A DNA stretch of 64,000 nt. It comes from Marivirga sp. (GTDB taxonomy: Bacteria; Bacteroidota; Bacteroidia; Cytophagales; Cyclobacteriaceae). Under the pieces are notes generated by a model. The model had not been told where the DNA came from and searched no databases. It worked only from the letters and a program-made list of their open reading frames with translations. The stretch spans positions 1 through 64,000 of the forward strand of contig NZ_JAGXGF010000020.1 of assembly GCF_024636815.1 (NCBI RefSeq), read 5' to 3'. Made by a program: the position numbers and the translations under genes. Below, piece by piece: positions 10,302 to 19,954 of the stretch; the first letter of the stretch is position 1, and each line of letters opens with the position of its first letter.

Positions 10302-10982
10302 ATGTCAGACTCTACCAAATTATGGTATTTCGAAAATATTGATTTATTCAACTTACTTTGCCCACATAAGATTGAGGGTATTGAAGATGAACATCCGATG
10401 ACTCAATTTAAGAAAGAGGAGTTCGTGTATTTTGCTGAGGAGGCATCGAATTACATTTATATGATAGCTGAAGGCAGGATCAAAATTGGTTCTTATCTGG
10501 AAGATGGAAAAGAATCGGTAAAGGCGATATTGGGTAAGGGTGAGATTTTTGGTGAATTAGCTTTAGCAGGAGAGGAGAAAAGACAGGATTTTGCTCAGGC
10601 AATGGATAGCGGCACTATTGTTTGCCCTATGACTTTGGAAGATATGCAAAACTTGATGTCTGAAAATAAGCCCTTGAGTTTTAAGATGATGAAATTGATA
10701 GGTCTTCGTTTGCGCAAAACGGAAAGAAGATTAGAGTCACTCGTTTTTAAAGATGCCAGAACAAGAATTGTTGAATTCCTAAGAGATGAGGCTAATGAGC
10801 GAGGAAAGAAAGTCGGATATGAAACCATGATTCCAAGTCATTTAACGCACAAAGATATAGCGGCCCTAACAGGAACTTCTCGACAAACTGTTACCACTAT
10901 TTTAAATGAATTAAGAGAGAAAAATATTATCAATTTCGATAGACGGAAGATTCTAATCCGAGACATGGAATTATTAGCATAA
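10302..10982 (+). CDS. Crp/Fnr family transcriptional regulator
   Basis: cNMP-binding fold, HTH LTHKDIAALTGTSRQTVTTILNELREKNII. Confidence 0.93.
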   Translation: MSDSTKLWYFENIDLFNLLCPHKIEGIEDEHPMTQFKKEEFVYFAEEASNYIYMIAEGRIKIGSYLEDGKESVKAILGKGEIFGELALAGEEKRQDFAQAMDSGTIVCPMTLEDMQNLMSENKPLSFKMMKLIGLRLRKTERRLESLVFKDARTRIVEFLRDEANERGKKVGYETMIPSHLTHKDIAALTGTSRQTVTTILNELREKNIINFDRRKILIRDMELLA

Positions 10983-11014
10983 AAAAAGGAAGCACTTTTC
11001 AGGCTTCCTTTTTT
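10981..11014. terminator. Bidirectional terminator
   Basis: AAAAAAGGAAGC acttttcag GCTTCCTTTTTT between convergent genes. Confidence 0.85.
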
Positions 11015-11034
11015 GGTTAAAGTAGGTTTTAATT

Positions 11035-11961
11035 TCAATTCGTAAATCCATTTCTGATTAAGAAATCTTCATAAGCTTTTTCAAAAACCGGCACATTTGG
11101 TGCCATTTGAATGGCTTGCTCATATGCTGTTAAAGCATCCAATAATAAATCGTTGTCTTCATAAAATGCAGCCATTACTAATTTGTCCATTGCTGACTCA
11201 CCTTCAATTTCACTTTTCAATTGCGCCAATGTTTCTTTAATTTCGGAAGTTTCTTCTTCTGGCTTAATAGTAATAGCATAATCATCAGATTTCAAATCTT
11301 CTCCTTTTACTTGCACTTTCACTTTAATAAAATTTTGACCTTTAAAAGGAGCTTCACTTCTGTTCAATAAATAAGAAGTTTTATCAACAGTCTCTGTTGC
11401 GATAGTTTCATCGAATAAATTACTGAAAGTAAGTTCATACTCTAATTTTTCGGTATCTCCTTCTTGCTTAGGCTCGTTCCATCTTAAAATGACTTCATCA
11501 TTGATAATTTCACTTGAACTTAGAGCCATAATTTTGATAGATGCACCACTTGCTAATGCTCTATCAACAGCTCCTGTAGCTCCCATACTTTGTCTGTAAT
11601 CGCCACTTCCTTCATCATCACTCATTTTGTTCATTACAAAATCAGCATATTTACTTGCTACACTGGTGTTTTTACTCTTTAAGTTTGCAGCTAAACCTGA
11701 TACCGTATGAGAACCGGGAGTTTTAACTTCTAAGGTTTTACCCGAATTGTGCATCAAGCCTAAATACGCTTCTTCCGATAACTTCAACTCATCACCTGAG
11801 TTTAATGACTGACCTGTTTTTAGGGTAGTCCAATCAGCGCCTTCTATTTTTACTGAATTATCACCCTTATTGGCCAATACCTTGAATACATATTCTTGAG
11901 CATTTGCCGTAAAATTACCTAACATTAATGCTACAACTAAAATTTTGAATATAGATTTCAT
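11035..11961 (-). CDS. Secreted FecR-like domain protein
   Basis: Signal peptide; LKTGQSLNSGDELKLSEEAYLGLMHNSGKTLEV FecR-like stretch; C-terminal TPR-like region. Confidence 0.55.
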   Translation of the reverse strand: MKSIFKILVVALMLGNFTANAQEYVFKVLANKGDNSVKIEGADWTTLKTGQSLNSGDELKLSEEAYLGLMHNSGKTLEVKTPGSHTVSGLAANLKSKNTSVASKYADFVMNKMSDDEGSGDYRQSMGATGAVDRALASGASIKIMALSSSEIINDEVILRWNEPKQEGDTEKLEYELTFSNLFDETIATETVDKTSYLLNRSEAPFKGQNFIKVKVQVKGEDLKSDDYAITIKPEEETSEIKETLAQLKSEIEGESAMDKLVMAAFYEDNDLLLDALTAYEQAIQMAPNVPVFEKAYEDFLIRNGFTN

Positions 11962-11971
11962 AATTTCTGAT

Positions 11972-13252
11972 TTAATTGATTTCTACTTTGTCTTTTCTTC
12001 TTTTATTTACACTAAACAATTCTTTTCGACCTTCTTTGGTGAACATATTTTTTACTACTCCATTATAAACTTCTAAGGAGTCACCCACTACCGCCACAAC
12101 ACCCATTGCGAGTGTTAATTCTAAATTAATATTATATAAATGATAACTGTATATTATTGCACCTAAAATAAGCAATAATTCAATTAATTGTACCACTTTG
12201 GTTATTCCGTCATACCAGTTTTTTAATGCATAATAAACCCACATAAAGGCTACTACGTTCAGGTAGCATAATAAAACAGCTATTATGATTTGATAATGCT
12301 CTTCTAATTTATAAACATAGTCTTCATCTAATATCATCGAAATGATATTTGCATGTATCACAGCACCATACATATCAGGTTTACCTCTACCAGCATATTT
12401 TTCATTTAATGGCGTATAATACTTATCCTCAATATTATATGGATCGCCAAAATATTCCCCCAGCATTCCAAAAATAACGATCTTACCTTCTATTAATTCA
12501 GGTACAAAATTTTCATTAAATACATCCGGGATATCTAATGCAAAAAAGGTAGGAGCAAAGTTAGTTTGACTACCCATCGCATTTCCTTTGTAATTAATGT
12601 ATTCAACTTCATTATCTCTTTCGAGAAATCTTTCTACTTTTTTAGGTCCTAAATATTGTGCCAATTTTACTGCAAAAAATAAATGGGTGCTATCTTTATT
12701 ATACAAAATATCTTTAGGAACAAAAGAACGACAAGTTTTAACGTCTTCCTGACTCACTCCTTCTGCAGTTATCAAATTTGCAAAACCAAAATCTTCAGCA
12801 TGCACTCTGAATTTTTCAGCGGATAGTTTTAATGAGTCTACTACATTTTTATCATTCCACCTTTCTAATTTTGTGGCCATTACTAAATTATCTACTTCAC
12901 TTAATGCATTAGCTAATGCTGAATCTTGAGCTTCGCCTTTTGGAAATGGGAAGAATGTATCTAAACCAATAACTTTAGGATTGTATTTGTTAATAATCCT
13001 AATTTGCTCGGCTATCATTCTTCTGGGCAATCGACCAATATTAACAATTACGATATTATCATCAGCGGGTGGATCTTCTCTTAAAGTGGAATAAACAATA
13101 TCGTTGAATTCAACATCTTCCAATGCTTCACCTACTGGATCAATTGCATCGAAAACATTTATTAAAGAGAATAAGCCAAAAATTACAACAAATATAAAAG
13201 CAGTTGCTAATACTGAATCAATCCATATATTTTTGAATATACTTCCTCGCAT
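11972..13252 (-). CDS. CHASE2 domain protein with C-terminal TM helices, no catalytic output domain
   Basis: DDNIVIVNIGRLPRRMIAEQIRIINKYNPKVIGLDTFF...GKIVIFGMLGEYFGD, followed by TM helices. Confidence 0.75.
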   Translation of the reverse strand: MRGSIFKNIWIDSVLATAFIFVVIFGLFSLINVFDAIDPVGEALEDVEFNDIVYSTLREDPPADDNIVIVNIGRLPRRMIAEQIRIINKYNPKVIGLDTFFPFPKGEAQDSALANALSEVDNLVMATKLERWNDKNVVDSLKLSAEKFRVHAEDFGFANLITAEGVSQEDVKTCRSFVPKDILYNKDSTHLFFAVKLAQYLGPKKVERFLERDNEVEYINYKGNAMGSQTNFAPTFFALDIPDVFNENFVPELIEGKIVIFGMLGEYFGDPYNIEDKYYTPLNEKYAGRGKPDMYGAVIHANIISMILDEDYVYKLEEHYQIIIAVLLCYLNVVAFMWVYYALKNWYDGITKVVQLIELLLILGAIIYSYHLYNINLELTLAMGVVAVVGDSLEVYNGVVKNMFTKEGRKELFSVNKRRKDKVEIN

Positions 13253-13387
13253 TCTATATTGAAATAGTTAAAATTTTTATCTGAATAGTAAAATTATGAT
13301 ATATTATTGAATTTAACAATAATATGGAAAAAAATTGTATTTTGATCCTTTTGCATCTTAACTTTTGGTTTTAAACAATATATAAGC

Positions 13388-14377
13388 TTGAAAAGAAAAA
13401 ATAGATTATCATTAGAGGAATACAAATCAGGTGTCCTTTCAGGGGATAGAGTTGGTTTAAGTAGAGCTATAACTCTGGTAGAAAGCACTTTAGATAGTGA
13501 TAATGAATTGGCAGCAAAATTAATAGATGAAGTATATCAGTACACTGGGAATTCATTTCGGGTTGGGATTACCGGGGTGCCCGGAGTGGGGAAAAGTACT
13601 TTTATTGAGTCATTTGGACATCATGTAATTGATAGTGGAAAAAAATTGGCTGTCCTAACAATAGATCCTTCAAGTCAAAAAACAAGCGGAAGCATTTTGG
13701 GAGATAAGACTAGAATGGAAAAACTCAGTCGATCTTCTCAAGCCTTTATCAGGCCTTCAGCTTCAGGTGATGCATTGGGTGGTGTAGCTCATAAAACTAG
13801 AGAAACTATGCTGCTTTGTGAAGCGGCAGGATATGATTTTATTTTTATTGAAACTGTAGGCGTAGGGCAGTCAGAAACTGCCGTGAAGAATATGGTGGAT
13901 TTCTTTTTGCTGTTGATGTTGGCTGGCGCAGGAGATGAGTTGCAAGGCATAAAAAAAGGCATAATGGAAATGGCTGATGCAATTGCAATTAATAAGGCAG
14001 ATGGTGATAATATTAAAAATGCTAGCAATGCAAAAAGAGAATATCAGAATGCTTTGCATTTGTTTCCGGCTAATGAGAATGGCTGGATTCCTAAAGTTCA
14101 AACTTGTTCTGCTTTGAAGGATGAGGGTTTAGCAGATATTTTAAAACTTTTAACAGACTTCCATTTACAACAAAATGAATCCGGATATTTTGAAAAAAAC
14201 AGAAAAGAACAGGCAATTCATTGGATGCATCAGACTATTCATCATTATTTGAAGAGAAACTTCTACAAAAGTCCGGAAATATTAAAGAAATTAAGCAATT
14301 TTGAAGAAGAGGTTCGGAATGGAAACAAACATTCCGTGCAGGCTGCCAGGACTTTATTAAATCATTATTTTAAATAA
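13388..14377 (+). CDS. meaB: Methylmalonyl-CoA mutase-associated GTPase MeaB
   Basis: GITGVPGVGKSTFIESFG, LTIDPSSQKTSGSILGDKTRM, ETVGVGQSE; TTG start. Confidence 0.95.
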   Translation: MKRKNRLSLEEYKSGVLSGDRVGLSRAITLVESTLDSDNELAAKLIDEVYQYTGNSFRVGITGVPGVGKSTFIESFGHHVIDSGKKLAVLTIDPSSQKTSGSILGDKTRMEKLSRSSQAFIRPSASGDALGGVAHKTRETMLLCEAAGYDFIFIETVGVGQSETAVKNMVDFFLLLMLAGAGDELQGIKKGIMEMADAIAINKADGDNIKNASNAKREYQNALHLFPANENGWIPKVQTCSALKDEGLADILKLLTDFHLQQNESGYFEKNRKEQAIHWMHQTIHHYLKRNFYKSPEILKKLSNFEEEVRNGNKHSVQAARTLLNHYFK

Positions 14378-14383
14378 ACTATC

Positions 14384-16579
14384 ATGACCAAATTATTGAC
14401 TCTATTTTTTATTTTGTTATCCATTAATTTGATAGCTCAAACTCCATGTGAAAATGGGGTAGCAGATGGATATCCATGTAACCAAGTTGATTTTTTCAGC
14501 AATTTGAATAATAATACTTTATCTGGAACCTCAGGGGTGCAATCCAATGATATTTGGGGATGGACTGATTCACAAACTAATAAAGAATATGTGCTTATTG
14601 GCCAAACTAATGGGACTGTATTTGTGGATATTAGTAATCCCTCCTCTCCGGTTATTGCGGGAAGACTCCCGAGCCATACAGGTAATGCCAGTTCTTGGCG
14701 TGATATAAAAGTTTATAACAATTATGCTTTTATAGTAGCAGATGGAAATACCGGACATGGAATGCAAGTCTTTGATTTAACTCGCCTGAGAAATGTTGGA
14801 AATTCGATTGAAATATTTGATAATGATGCGCATTATAATGGAGTTTCGAGTGCTCACAATGTAGTAATTAATGAGGAAACAGGTTTTGCATATATTGTGG
14901 GAGCTAGAGGAGCTGGTAATAATTGCGGTAGTGGTGGATTACATATTGTGAACATTCAAGAACCTAAAAGACCTACTTTTGAAGGTTGTTTTGATGTTGA
15001 TGGTTATACTCACGATGCTCAGTGTGTTATATATAATGGACCTGATACCAATTATCAGGGTAAAGAAATTTGTTTTAATGCCAATGAAAATACAGTAACT
15101 ATTGCAGATGTAGACGATAAAGACAATACAAGCTTAATTTCAAAAGTTAGCTATCCTCAGTCCGCTTATTCTCATCAAGGTTGGTTAACTGAAGACCATC
15201 AATATTTTATTTCAAATGATGAGTTAGATGAATTAAATAGAGGTATTAATACCAGAACCTTAATATGGGATGTTCGAAACTTAGATAATCCGATATTGCT
15301 CAATGAATACTTTTCTGAAAGAATAGCTATTGATCATAATTTATATACCAAGGATTTCAAAATTTTTCAATCTAATTATACCAATGGATTAATAATTTTG
15401 GATGGAAAAAAAGTAGCCAAAGGAGACTTAAGAGAATTAGCTTTTTTTGATACATATTTTCAAGGTAATAATACCTCATTTAATGGATCATGGAGCAACT
15501 ATCCTTATTTTGAAAGTGGGGTTGTGGCTATTAGTGATATTAATAATGGCCTTTTTCTTGTCCAACCAAATATAGAGGAAAAGATTACACAGCACCCTGT
15601 CTTCACTTCTTGCGGTGTTGAAGCTGTTTTAAATGTTGGGGTTGCAAATGGATTTACAGTCGAAAGCTATCAGTGGCAAATTTTAACTGGTGGCACTCCT
15701 GAGAATTTAACCAATGATGCGAATTATTCAGGCGTAAATACTGCGCAATTAACTATTAATCCTGAGCTTAGTGGCTTAGCGGATATGCAATTTAGATGTA
15801 AAATAGAGTTGGCAAATGGAGAAATTTTGACAAGCTATTTATCTAATACAATTGATGGATTTCCTGATGCGAATTTTTCTGCTTCAATGACTGATTTAGC
15901 AGTACAGTTTGAGAATAATAGCTTGGGAGGCCAAAATTATGAATGGGATTTTGGCGATGGTTCACAAATATCGACTGAACCTAATCCAAGTCATACTTAT
16001 GAAAGTGCGGAAATTTATGAGGTAAGGCTAACAACTTCTAATGACTGTGGATCTTCTGAATTTGTTTATAGCGTTAATTTGTCACAATGTTTACCTTTTG
16101 CAGATTTTACAGTTTCTGTTGATGAAGGCGAAATTTCATTTATTAATTTGACTAGAAATTCTAATCTATTTGAATGGGATTTTGGAGATGGGTCGCCTAT
16201 AATAACCGATAAAAATCCTGTTTATACATATGATAGCGAGGGACCGTATGAGGTTACCTTAACGGCTTATAATAATTGTGGAGCCAGCACTGCAACTCTT
16301 ACAATCGATGCAGCTGTGCTCAATAATGATAATATTTTAGAAAAGTCAGTAAGTATTTATCCTAATCCAGTTCAAGATCAATTATTTATCAATTACAATT
16401 CTACTGCAGAAGTTCAAGATGTAAATATTGTTTCTTCAGAAGGAAGGAAAATGTATTTTAATGACGTCCTAAAAAATCAAGAATCTATTAAAATGTCTTC
16501 ATGGGAAGAAGGAATATATTTTCTGATTATTACAAATGCAAAAGGGGAGAGAGCAGTTAAGAAAATCATTAAAAATTAA
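14384..16579 (+). CDS. Choice-of-anchor B family protein with PKD-like repeats and T9SS type A sorting domain
   Basis: SNDIWGWTDSQTNKEYVLIGQTNGTVFVDISNPSSPVIAGRLP; two YEWDFGDGS PKD repeats; SIYPNPVQDQL C-terminal domain. Confidence 0.88.
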   Translation: MTKLLTLFFILLSINLIAQTPCENGVADGYPCNQVDFFSNLNNNTLSGTSGVQSNDIWGWTDSQTNKEYVLIGQTNGTVFVDISNPSSPVIAGRLPSHTGNASSWRDIKVYNNYAFIVADGNTGHGMQVFDLTRLRNVGNSIEIFDNDAHYNGVSSAHNVVINEETGFAYIVGARGAGNNCGSGGLHIVNIQEPKRPTFEGCFDVDGYTHDAQCVIYNGPDTNYQGKEICFNANENTVTIADVDDKDNTSLISKVSYPQSAYSHQGWLTEDHQYFISNDELDELNRGINTRTLIWDVRNLDNPILLNEYFSERIAIDHNLYTKDFKIFQSNYTNGLIILDGKKVAKGDLRELAFFDTYFQGNNTSFNGSWSNYPYFESGVVAISDINNGLFLVQPNIEEKITQHPVFTSCGVEAVLNVGVANGFTVESYQWQILTGGTPENLTNDANYSGVNTAQLTINPELSGLADMQFRCKIELANGEILTSYLSNTIDGFPDANFSASMTDLAVQFENNSLGGQNYEWDFGDGSQISTEPNPSHTYESAEIYEVRLTTSNDCGSSEFVYSVNLSQCLPFADFTVSVDEGEISFINLTRNSNLFEWDFGDGSPIITDKNPVYTYDSEGPYEVTLTAYNNCGASTATLTIDAAVLNNDNILEKSVSIYPNPVQDQLFINYNSTAEVQDVNIVSSEGRKMYFNDVLKNQESIKMSSWEEGIYFLIITNAKGERAVKKIIKN

Positions 16580-16583
16580 TACA

Positions 16584-16624
16584 GGTTATTCGGTGATCCT
16601 TCAGTGTAAACCGAATAGCTTTTA
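16584..16624. terminator. Terminator between convergent genes
   Basis: TATTCGGT ... ACCGAATA hairpin followed by CTTTTATT. Confidence 0.6.
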
Positions 16625-17329
16625 TTCAAGCTCAGCAAAGTAAAATTCGCTTTTCACTGTTTTTATTTCTCCATCGTCATCTGTTTTATATTTATAGAAG
16701 TGAGATTGAATAGATTTTAAATCTAGTTTAACGGCTTTTAGGAAAAGTGGGCCATCATAAACAAAAGTGTGAAATTCACCATTTTCCCCGCAAGGATCAA
16801 CATCTTGTGGGAGTTGCTTTAGAAGATCCTGATTGATAGTCATACCTACAACCTTCCGGCTGATTTTAGAGGCATCCCCTGCACAAATTTTGGTTTGATA
16901 ACCTAAATCTAAAAACTCTTTAATAACTTCTTTAGTTGGTTTTTTCCATAAGGGGAATAAACATTTCATACCAGCTTCAGCCATTTTATCTTCTCTGTAT
17001 TTCTTCAAATCTTCCAGGAAAATATCACCAAAAGCTACGGTGTCTATACCTTTTGATTTACAATATTCTGCATATTCCTGCATCACTTGCTCATAGGATA
17101 TATTACTTTTATCTGAGGAGAGATAGCTTATTTTCAGTGGGATATTTAAAGCTTTTGCTTGAGCTTCAATTAATTCTTTTTTTATTCCATGCATACCTAC
17201 TCTGTTGGTTTCTTCTCCTATGACGGTATGCAGGTGATCTATTTTATATTTCTCTGACTGAATTAGATAATGTAGAGCTAAACATGCATCCTTTCCTCCA
17301 CTCCAACTTAGCGAAATTTTCTTTTTCAT
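16622..17329 (-). CDS. Diphthine--ammonia ligase family (Dph6-like ATP pyrophosphatase)
   Basis: SWSGGKDACLALHYL PP-loop; GMHGIKKELIEAQAKALNIPL; CGENGEFHTFVYDGPLF. Confidence 0.9.
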   Translation of the reverse strand: MKKKISLSWSGGKDACLALHYLIQSEKYKIDHLHTVIGEETNRVGMHGIKKELIEAQAKALNIPLKISYLSSDKSNISYEQVMQEYAEYCKSKGIDTVAFGDIFLEDLKKYREDKMAEAGMKCLFPLWKKPTKEVIKEFLDLGYQTKICAGDASKISRKVVGMTINQDLLKQLPQDVDPCGENGEFHTFVYDGPLFLKAVKLDLKSIQSHFYKYKTDDDGEIKTVKSEFYFAELE

Positions 17330-17330
17330 T

Positions 17331-18314
17331 TTAAAGCGTTAAAAATGATATATAAAGTTCAAGCAACAGTCCAAATGATAAAAGAACAAAATAGAGAAAT
17401 CCTAAAGAAAAGAATTTAAAAACGGATTTTGCCCAACTGTTTTGGTAAAGTCTTTTGATGGAGAATGACGTATAAGTACTTACCCAGACAAAGCTTAGAA
17501 AAATTATCCAATCTTCGGCTCCTGAGAACAGACTAATTAGTAAAATTGCCAGTCCATAAACGAAATAAGCAAAAGCATGTAAGTGCAAGCCATGGATTAG
17601 GTGTTCTATAAAATATCTTTTTTTGTAAAAAAGTATTAGGAGAATTAGAGCAAAAACAGGCAAGAAAAAAAACATCATCACAGGTAAATTCCTAATTGCC
17701 AAGTAAGTGAACATAGAAGAATTTAGTAAAAATGATCTTTTATAATGAGCAGGAATACCTTCAATATTCCCACCTACTTTATTGAGATTTGCCTCGAATT
17801 CCTCATCGCTCAATGTTTCATCTGCAGCCCAGTATTTTAAAGTTGCCCATTTATTTAGTGAATCTTCCTGATTTACAGCTTTATTCTGCTCAACTTTTTT
17901 AATCAGTTGTTGAACTCCTGTACTATCGAAATTTTCAATTTTCAAGGAATCCAAATCAGGTTTTTTATTGATAAATGATTTTAACCCTGAGTCAATTAAA
18001 TCTTTAGGAACCGTAAGGCTAATCATGAAAAAGTAGAAAAGGGAAAATATTAAATACATCCTTATAGGATTAATATACCTTCTTCTTTTCCCTTCATTAA
18101 AAGCTTTGGTTAATTTTCCTGGCTTAAAAATGAATGGATTCAGTGTTTTGAATAAGATGGTATCAAAACTCAGGTAATTGGAAAAGAAATCCTTCAAAAA
18201 AGCTCCTAGAGCTAATTTTTTATCTGAATTTTCTTGCCCGCAATTAGGGCAGTAATTTTGATCTGTATCTAATTGCTCTCCGCAATTCAGACAACTCGTT
18301 AATTTATTTTTCAA
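17331..18314 (-). CDS. DUF3667 domain-containing membrane protein
   Basis: CLNCGEQLDTDQNYCPNCGQENSDKKLALGAFLKDFFSNYLSFD. Confidence 0.85.
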   Translation of the reverse strand: MKNKLTSCLNCGEQLDTDQNYCPNCGQENSDKKLALGAFLKDFFSNYLSFDTILFKTLNPFIFKPGKLTKAFNEGKRRRYINPIRMYLIFSLFYFFMISLTVPKDLIDSGLKSFINKKPDLDSLKIENFDSTGVQQLIKKVEQNKAVNQEDSLNKWATLKYWAADETLSDEEFEANLNKVGGNIEGIPAHYKRSFLLNSSMFTYLAIRNLPVMMFFFLPVFALILLILFYKKRYFIEHLIHGLHLHAFAYFVYGLAILLISLFSGAEDWIIFLSFVWVSTYTSFSIKRLYQNSWAKSVFKFFSLGFLYFVLLSFGLLLELYISFLTL

Positions 18315-18367
18315 TCTTACGTTCGATTAGGTTGCTACGAAAGTAAAAAATAATATGAAAAATTTTA

Positions 18368-18526
18368 CTATTTTTTTGATTTCACATTTTTAAATTGGTA
18401 AGGACAATGTCTGCATTTATTTCCACAGCAATAACCCCTTTTTAGATGGTATTTTTCCGTGAAAACAAAAAAACCATTTTCCATATAAAAATCATCAGTT
18501 TCTATTTTTATATTTTTTTCACTCAT
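18368..18526 (-). CDS. DUF5522 domain-containing small protein (absent from the supplied ORF track)
   Basis: Translation MSEKNIKIETDDFYMENGFFVFTEKYHLKRGYCCGNKCRHCPYQFKNVKSKK; overlaps thioesterase stop by 4 nt. Confidence 0.85.
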   Translation of the reverse strand: MSEKNIKIETDDFYMENGFFVFTEKYHLKRGYCCGNKCRHCPYQFKNVKSKK

Positions 18527-18912
18527 ATAATCGAAACAGGTTTTTTGTTTTCATCCACTGCTACCATTATGAAACGGCCTGAGATAGATTTTTCTCTATG
18601 ATCCGAATACATTTCTTCCGTAAAAACATCCACTCTGACTTCAAGGCTTGTTTTACCTACTTTTTCTATTTGACCAACTAATTCTACTATGGTTCCAGCT
18701 GGAATTGCTTTGTTAAAATCAATTTTATCACTGCTAACTGTTACCATTTTTTGTCTGGAATAGCGAGTGGCTGTAATAAAAGCCACCTCATCCATCCATT
18801 GAAGGGCAGTCCCTCCAAATAACGTATCATAATGATTAGTCGTATTTGGAAAAACTGCCTTGGTTACTTTAGTTATGGCATGATTGATTTTTTGTTCTTT
18901 TGATTCAATCAT
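18523..18912 (-). CDS. Acyl-CoA thioesterase (hotdog fold)
   Basis: VFPNTTNHYDTLFGGTALQWMDEVAFITATRYSRQKMVTVSSDKIDF. Confidence 0.93.
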   Translation of the reverse strand: MIESKEQKINHAITKVTKAVFPNTTNHYDTLFGGTALQWMDEVAFITATRYSRQKMVTVSSDKIDFNKAIPAGTIVELVGQIEKVGKTSLEVRVDVFTEEMYSDHREKSISGRFIMVAVDENKKPVSII

Positions 18913-19952
18913 CTATCACGCTCGATGTTAAAAGTAAATTGAGTAGGGATAATACCGGCTGTAAAAGAATCTAACAATTTTCCATCATTACTGTACCTCT
19001 GTACCAGACCTTCACTTGAATAATCTACTGCATCTCCTAAGTAAAAGTCACCCGAAACAGGATCAATACCAAATGCATAGGGTGTTTGCATGTCAACCGA
19101 GATATTGGTGTTAGTCACATTGTAATCAGTTGTATTTAATAAAAATATCTCACCATTTGAATAAAAGAATATGTTCATTTCAAAGATGTCGATATCACCA
19201 AGTATTTCATTATCATGATCAATTTGGTTTTCAATACCTGTTAATGAAGTGTTGAGCTGGACTAAACTTCCACTAGTGCAAACAATCCAAATCTTTCCAT
19301 TATCATCTTCGATAATTTCTTGAGGCCCTTTGGGCACAGATATAGTTTGTTCTATTTCTAAATTATCAATATTTATAATTGACAATTCGCTGATACTTCC
19401 ATCAAAACTAGCATGTCCTACAATAAGCTTATTGTTTTTAATAATAAGATGCTCAGGATATTCTTGGGTTTCTATTCTACCGATAAGTTGATTTGTTTCT
19501 AATTCAACAACGAGTATTTCACTAGAGGTTAAAGCAAAATTCTCATTATAGGGTCCCCAATTTGATATAAATGCCAAATCATCTGATATAGCTATGTCCC
19601 TAGGCTTGTCTAATTCAGGAAACTTTATCAATGTTTCGTAATCTAAATTAGCATCCATTATTTTTATATCGTTGCTACCATTCAGAACGCTGTATATTTT
19701 GGAATCATAAAGTGATGCATTTTGCTGTACATCTCCCAAACTCATATTACTCTGTCTTCGGAAAGCAATGGGCGTGTATTCATTTATTTCTGGATCATAA
19801 TTTCCTATAGTAGCATTATTGTTTCCAAACGACCCCTCGTTGTAGATGTAAACTCCTGAGGTTTTCAGTTTAATTTCTTCCTTTTCTTCACAGGCTGAAA
19901 GTAAAAATAAAAGGGCAATTACTTTAAAAAAGTTAGTGTAATTTTTTTTCAT
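18909..19952 (-). CDS. YncE/DUF5074-like beta-propeller lipoprotein, possible BtuG-like cobalamin-binding partner
   Basis: Lipobox FLLSACEE; repeated propeller blades; cotranscribed with BtuB-like receptor under a cobalamin riboswitch. Confidence 0.75.
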   Translation of the reverse strand: MKKNYTNFFKVIALLFLLSACEEKEEIKLKTSGVYIYNEGSFGNNNATIGNYDPEINEYTPIAFRRQSNMSLGDVQQNASLYDSKIYSVLNGSNDIKIMDANLDYETLIKFPELDKPRDIAISDDLAFISNWGPYNENFALTSSEILVVELETNQLIGRIETQEYPEHLIIKNNKLIVGHASFDGSISELSIINIDNLEIEQTISVPKGPQEIIEDDNGKIWIVCTSGSLVQLNTSLTGIENQIDHDNEILGDIDIFEMNIFFYSNGEIFLLNTTDYNVTNTNISVDMQTPYAFGIDPVSGDFYLGDAVDYSSEGLVQRYSNDGKLLDSFTAGIIPTQFTFNIERDR

Positions 19953-19954
19953 GT

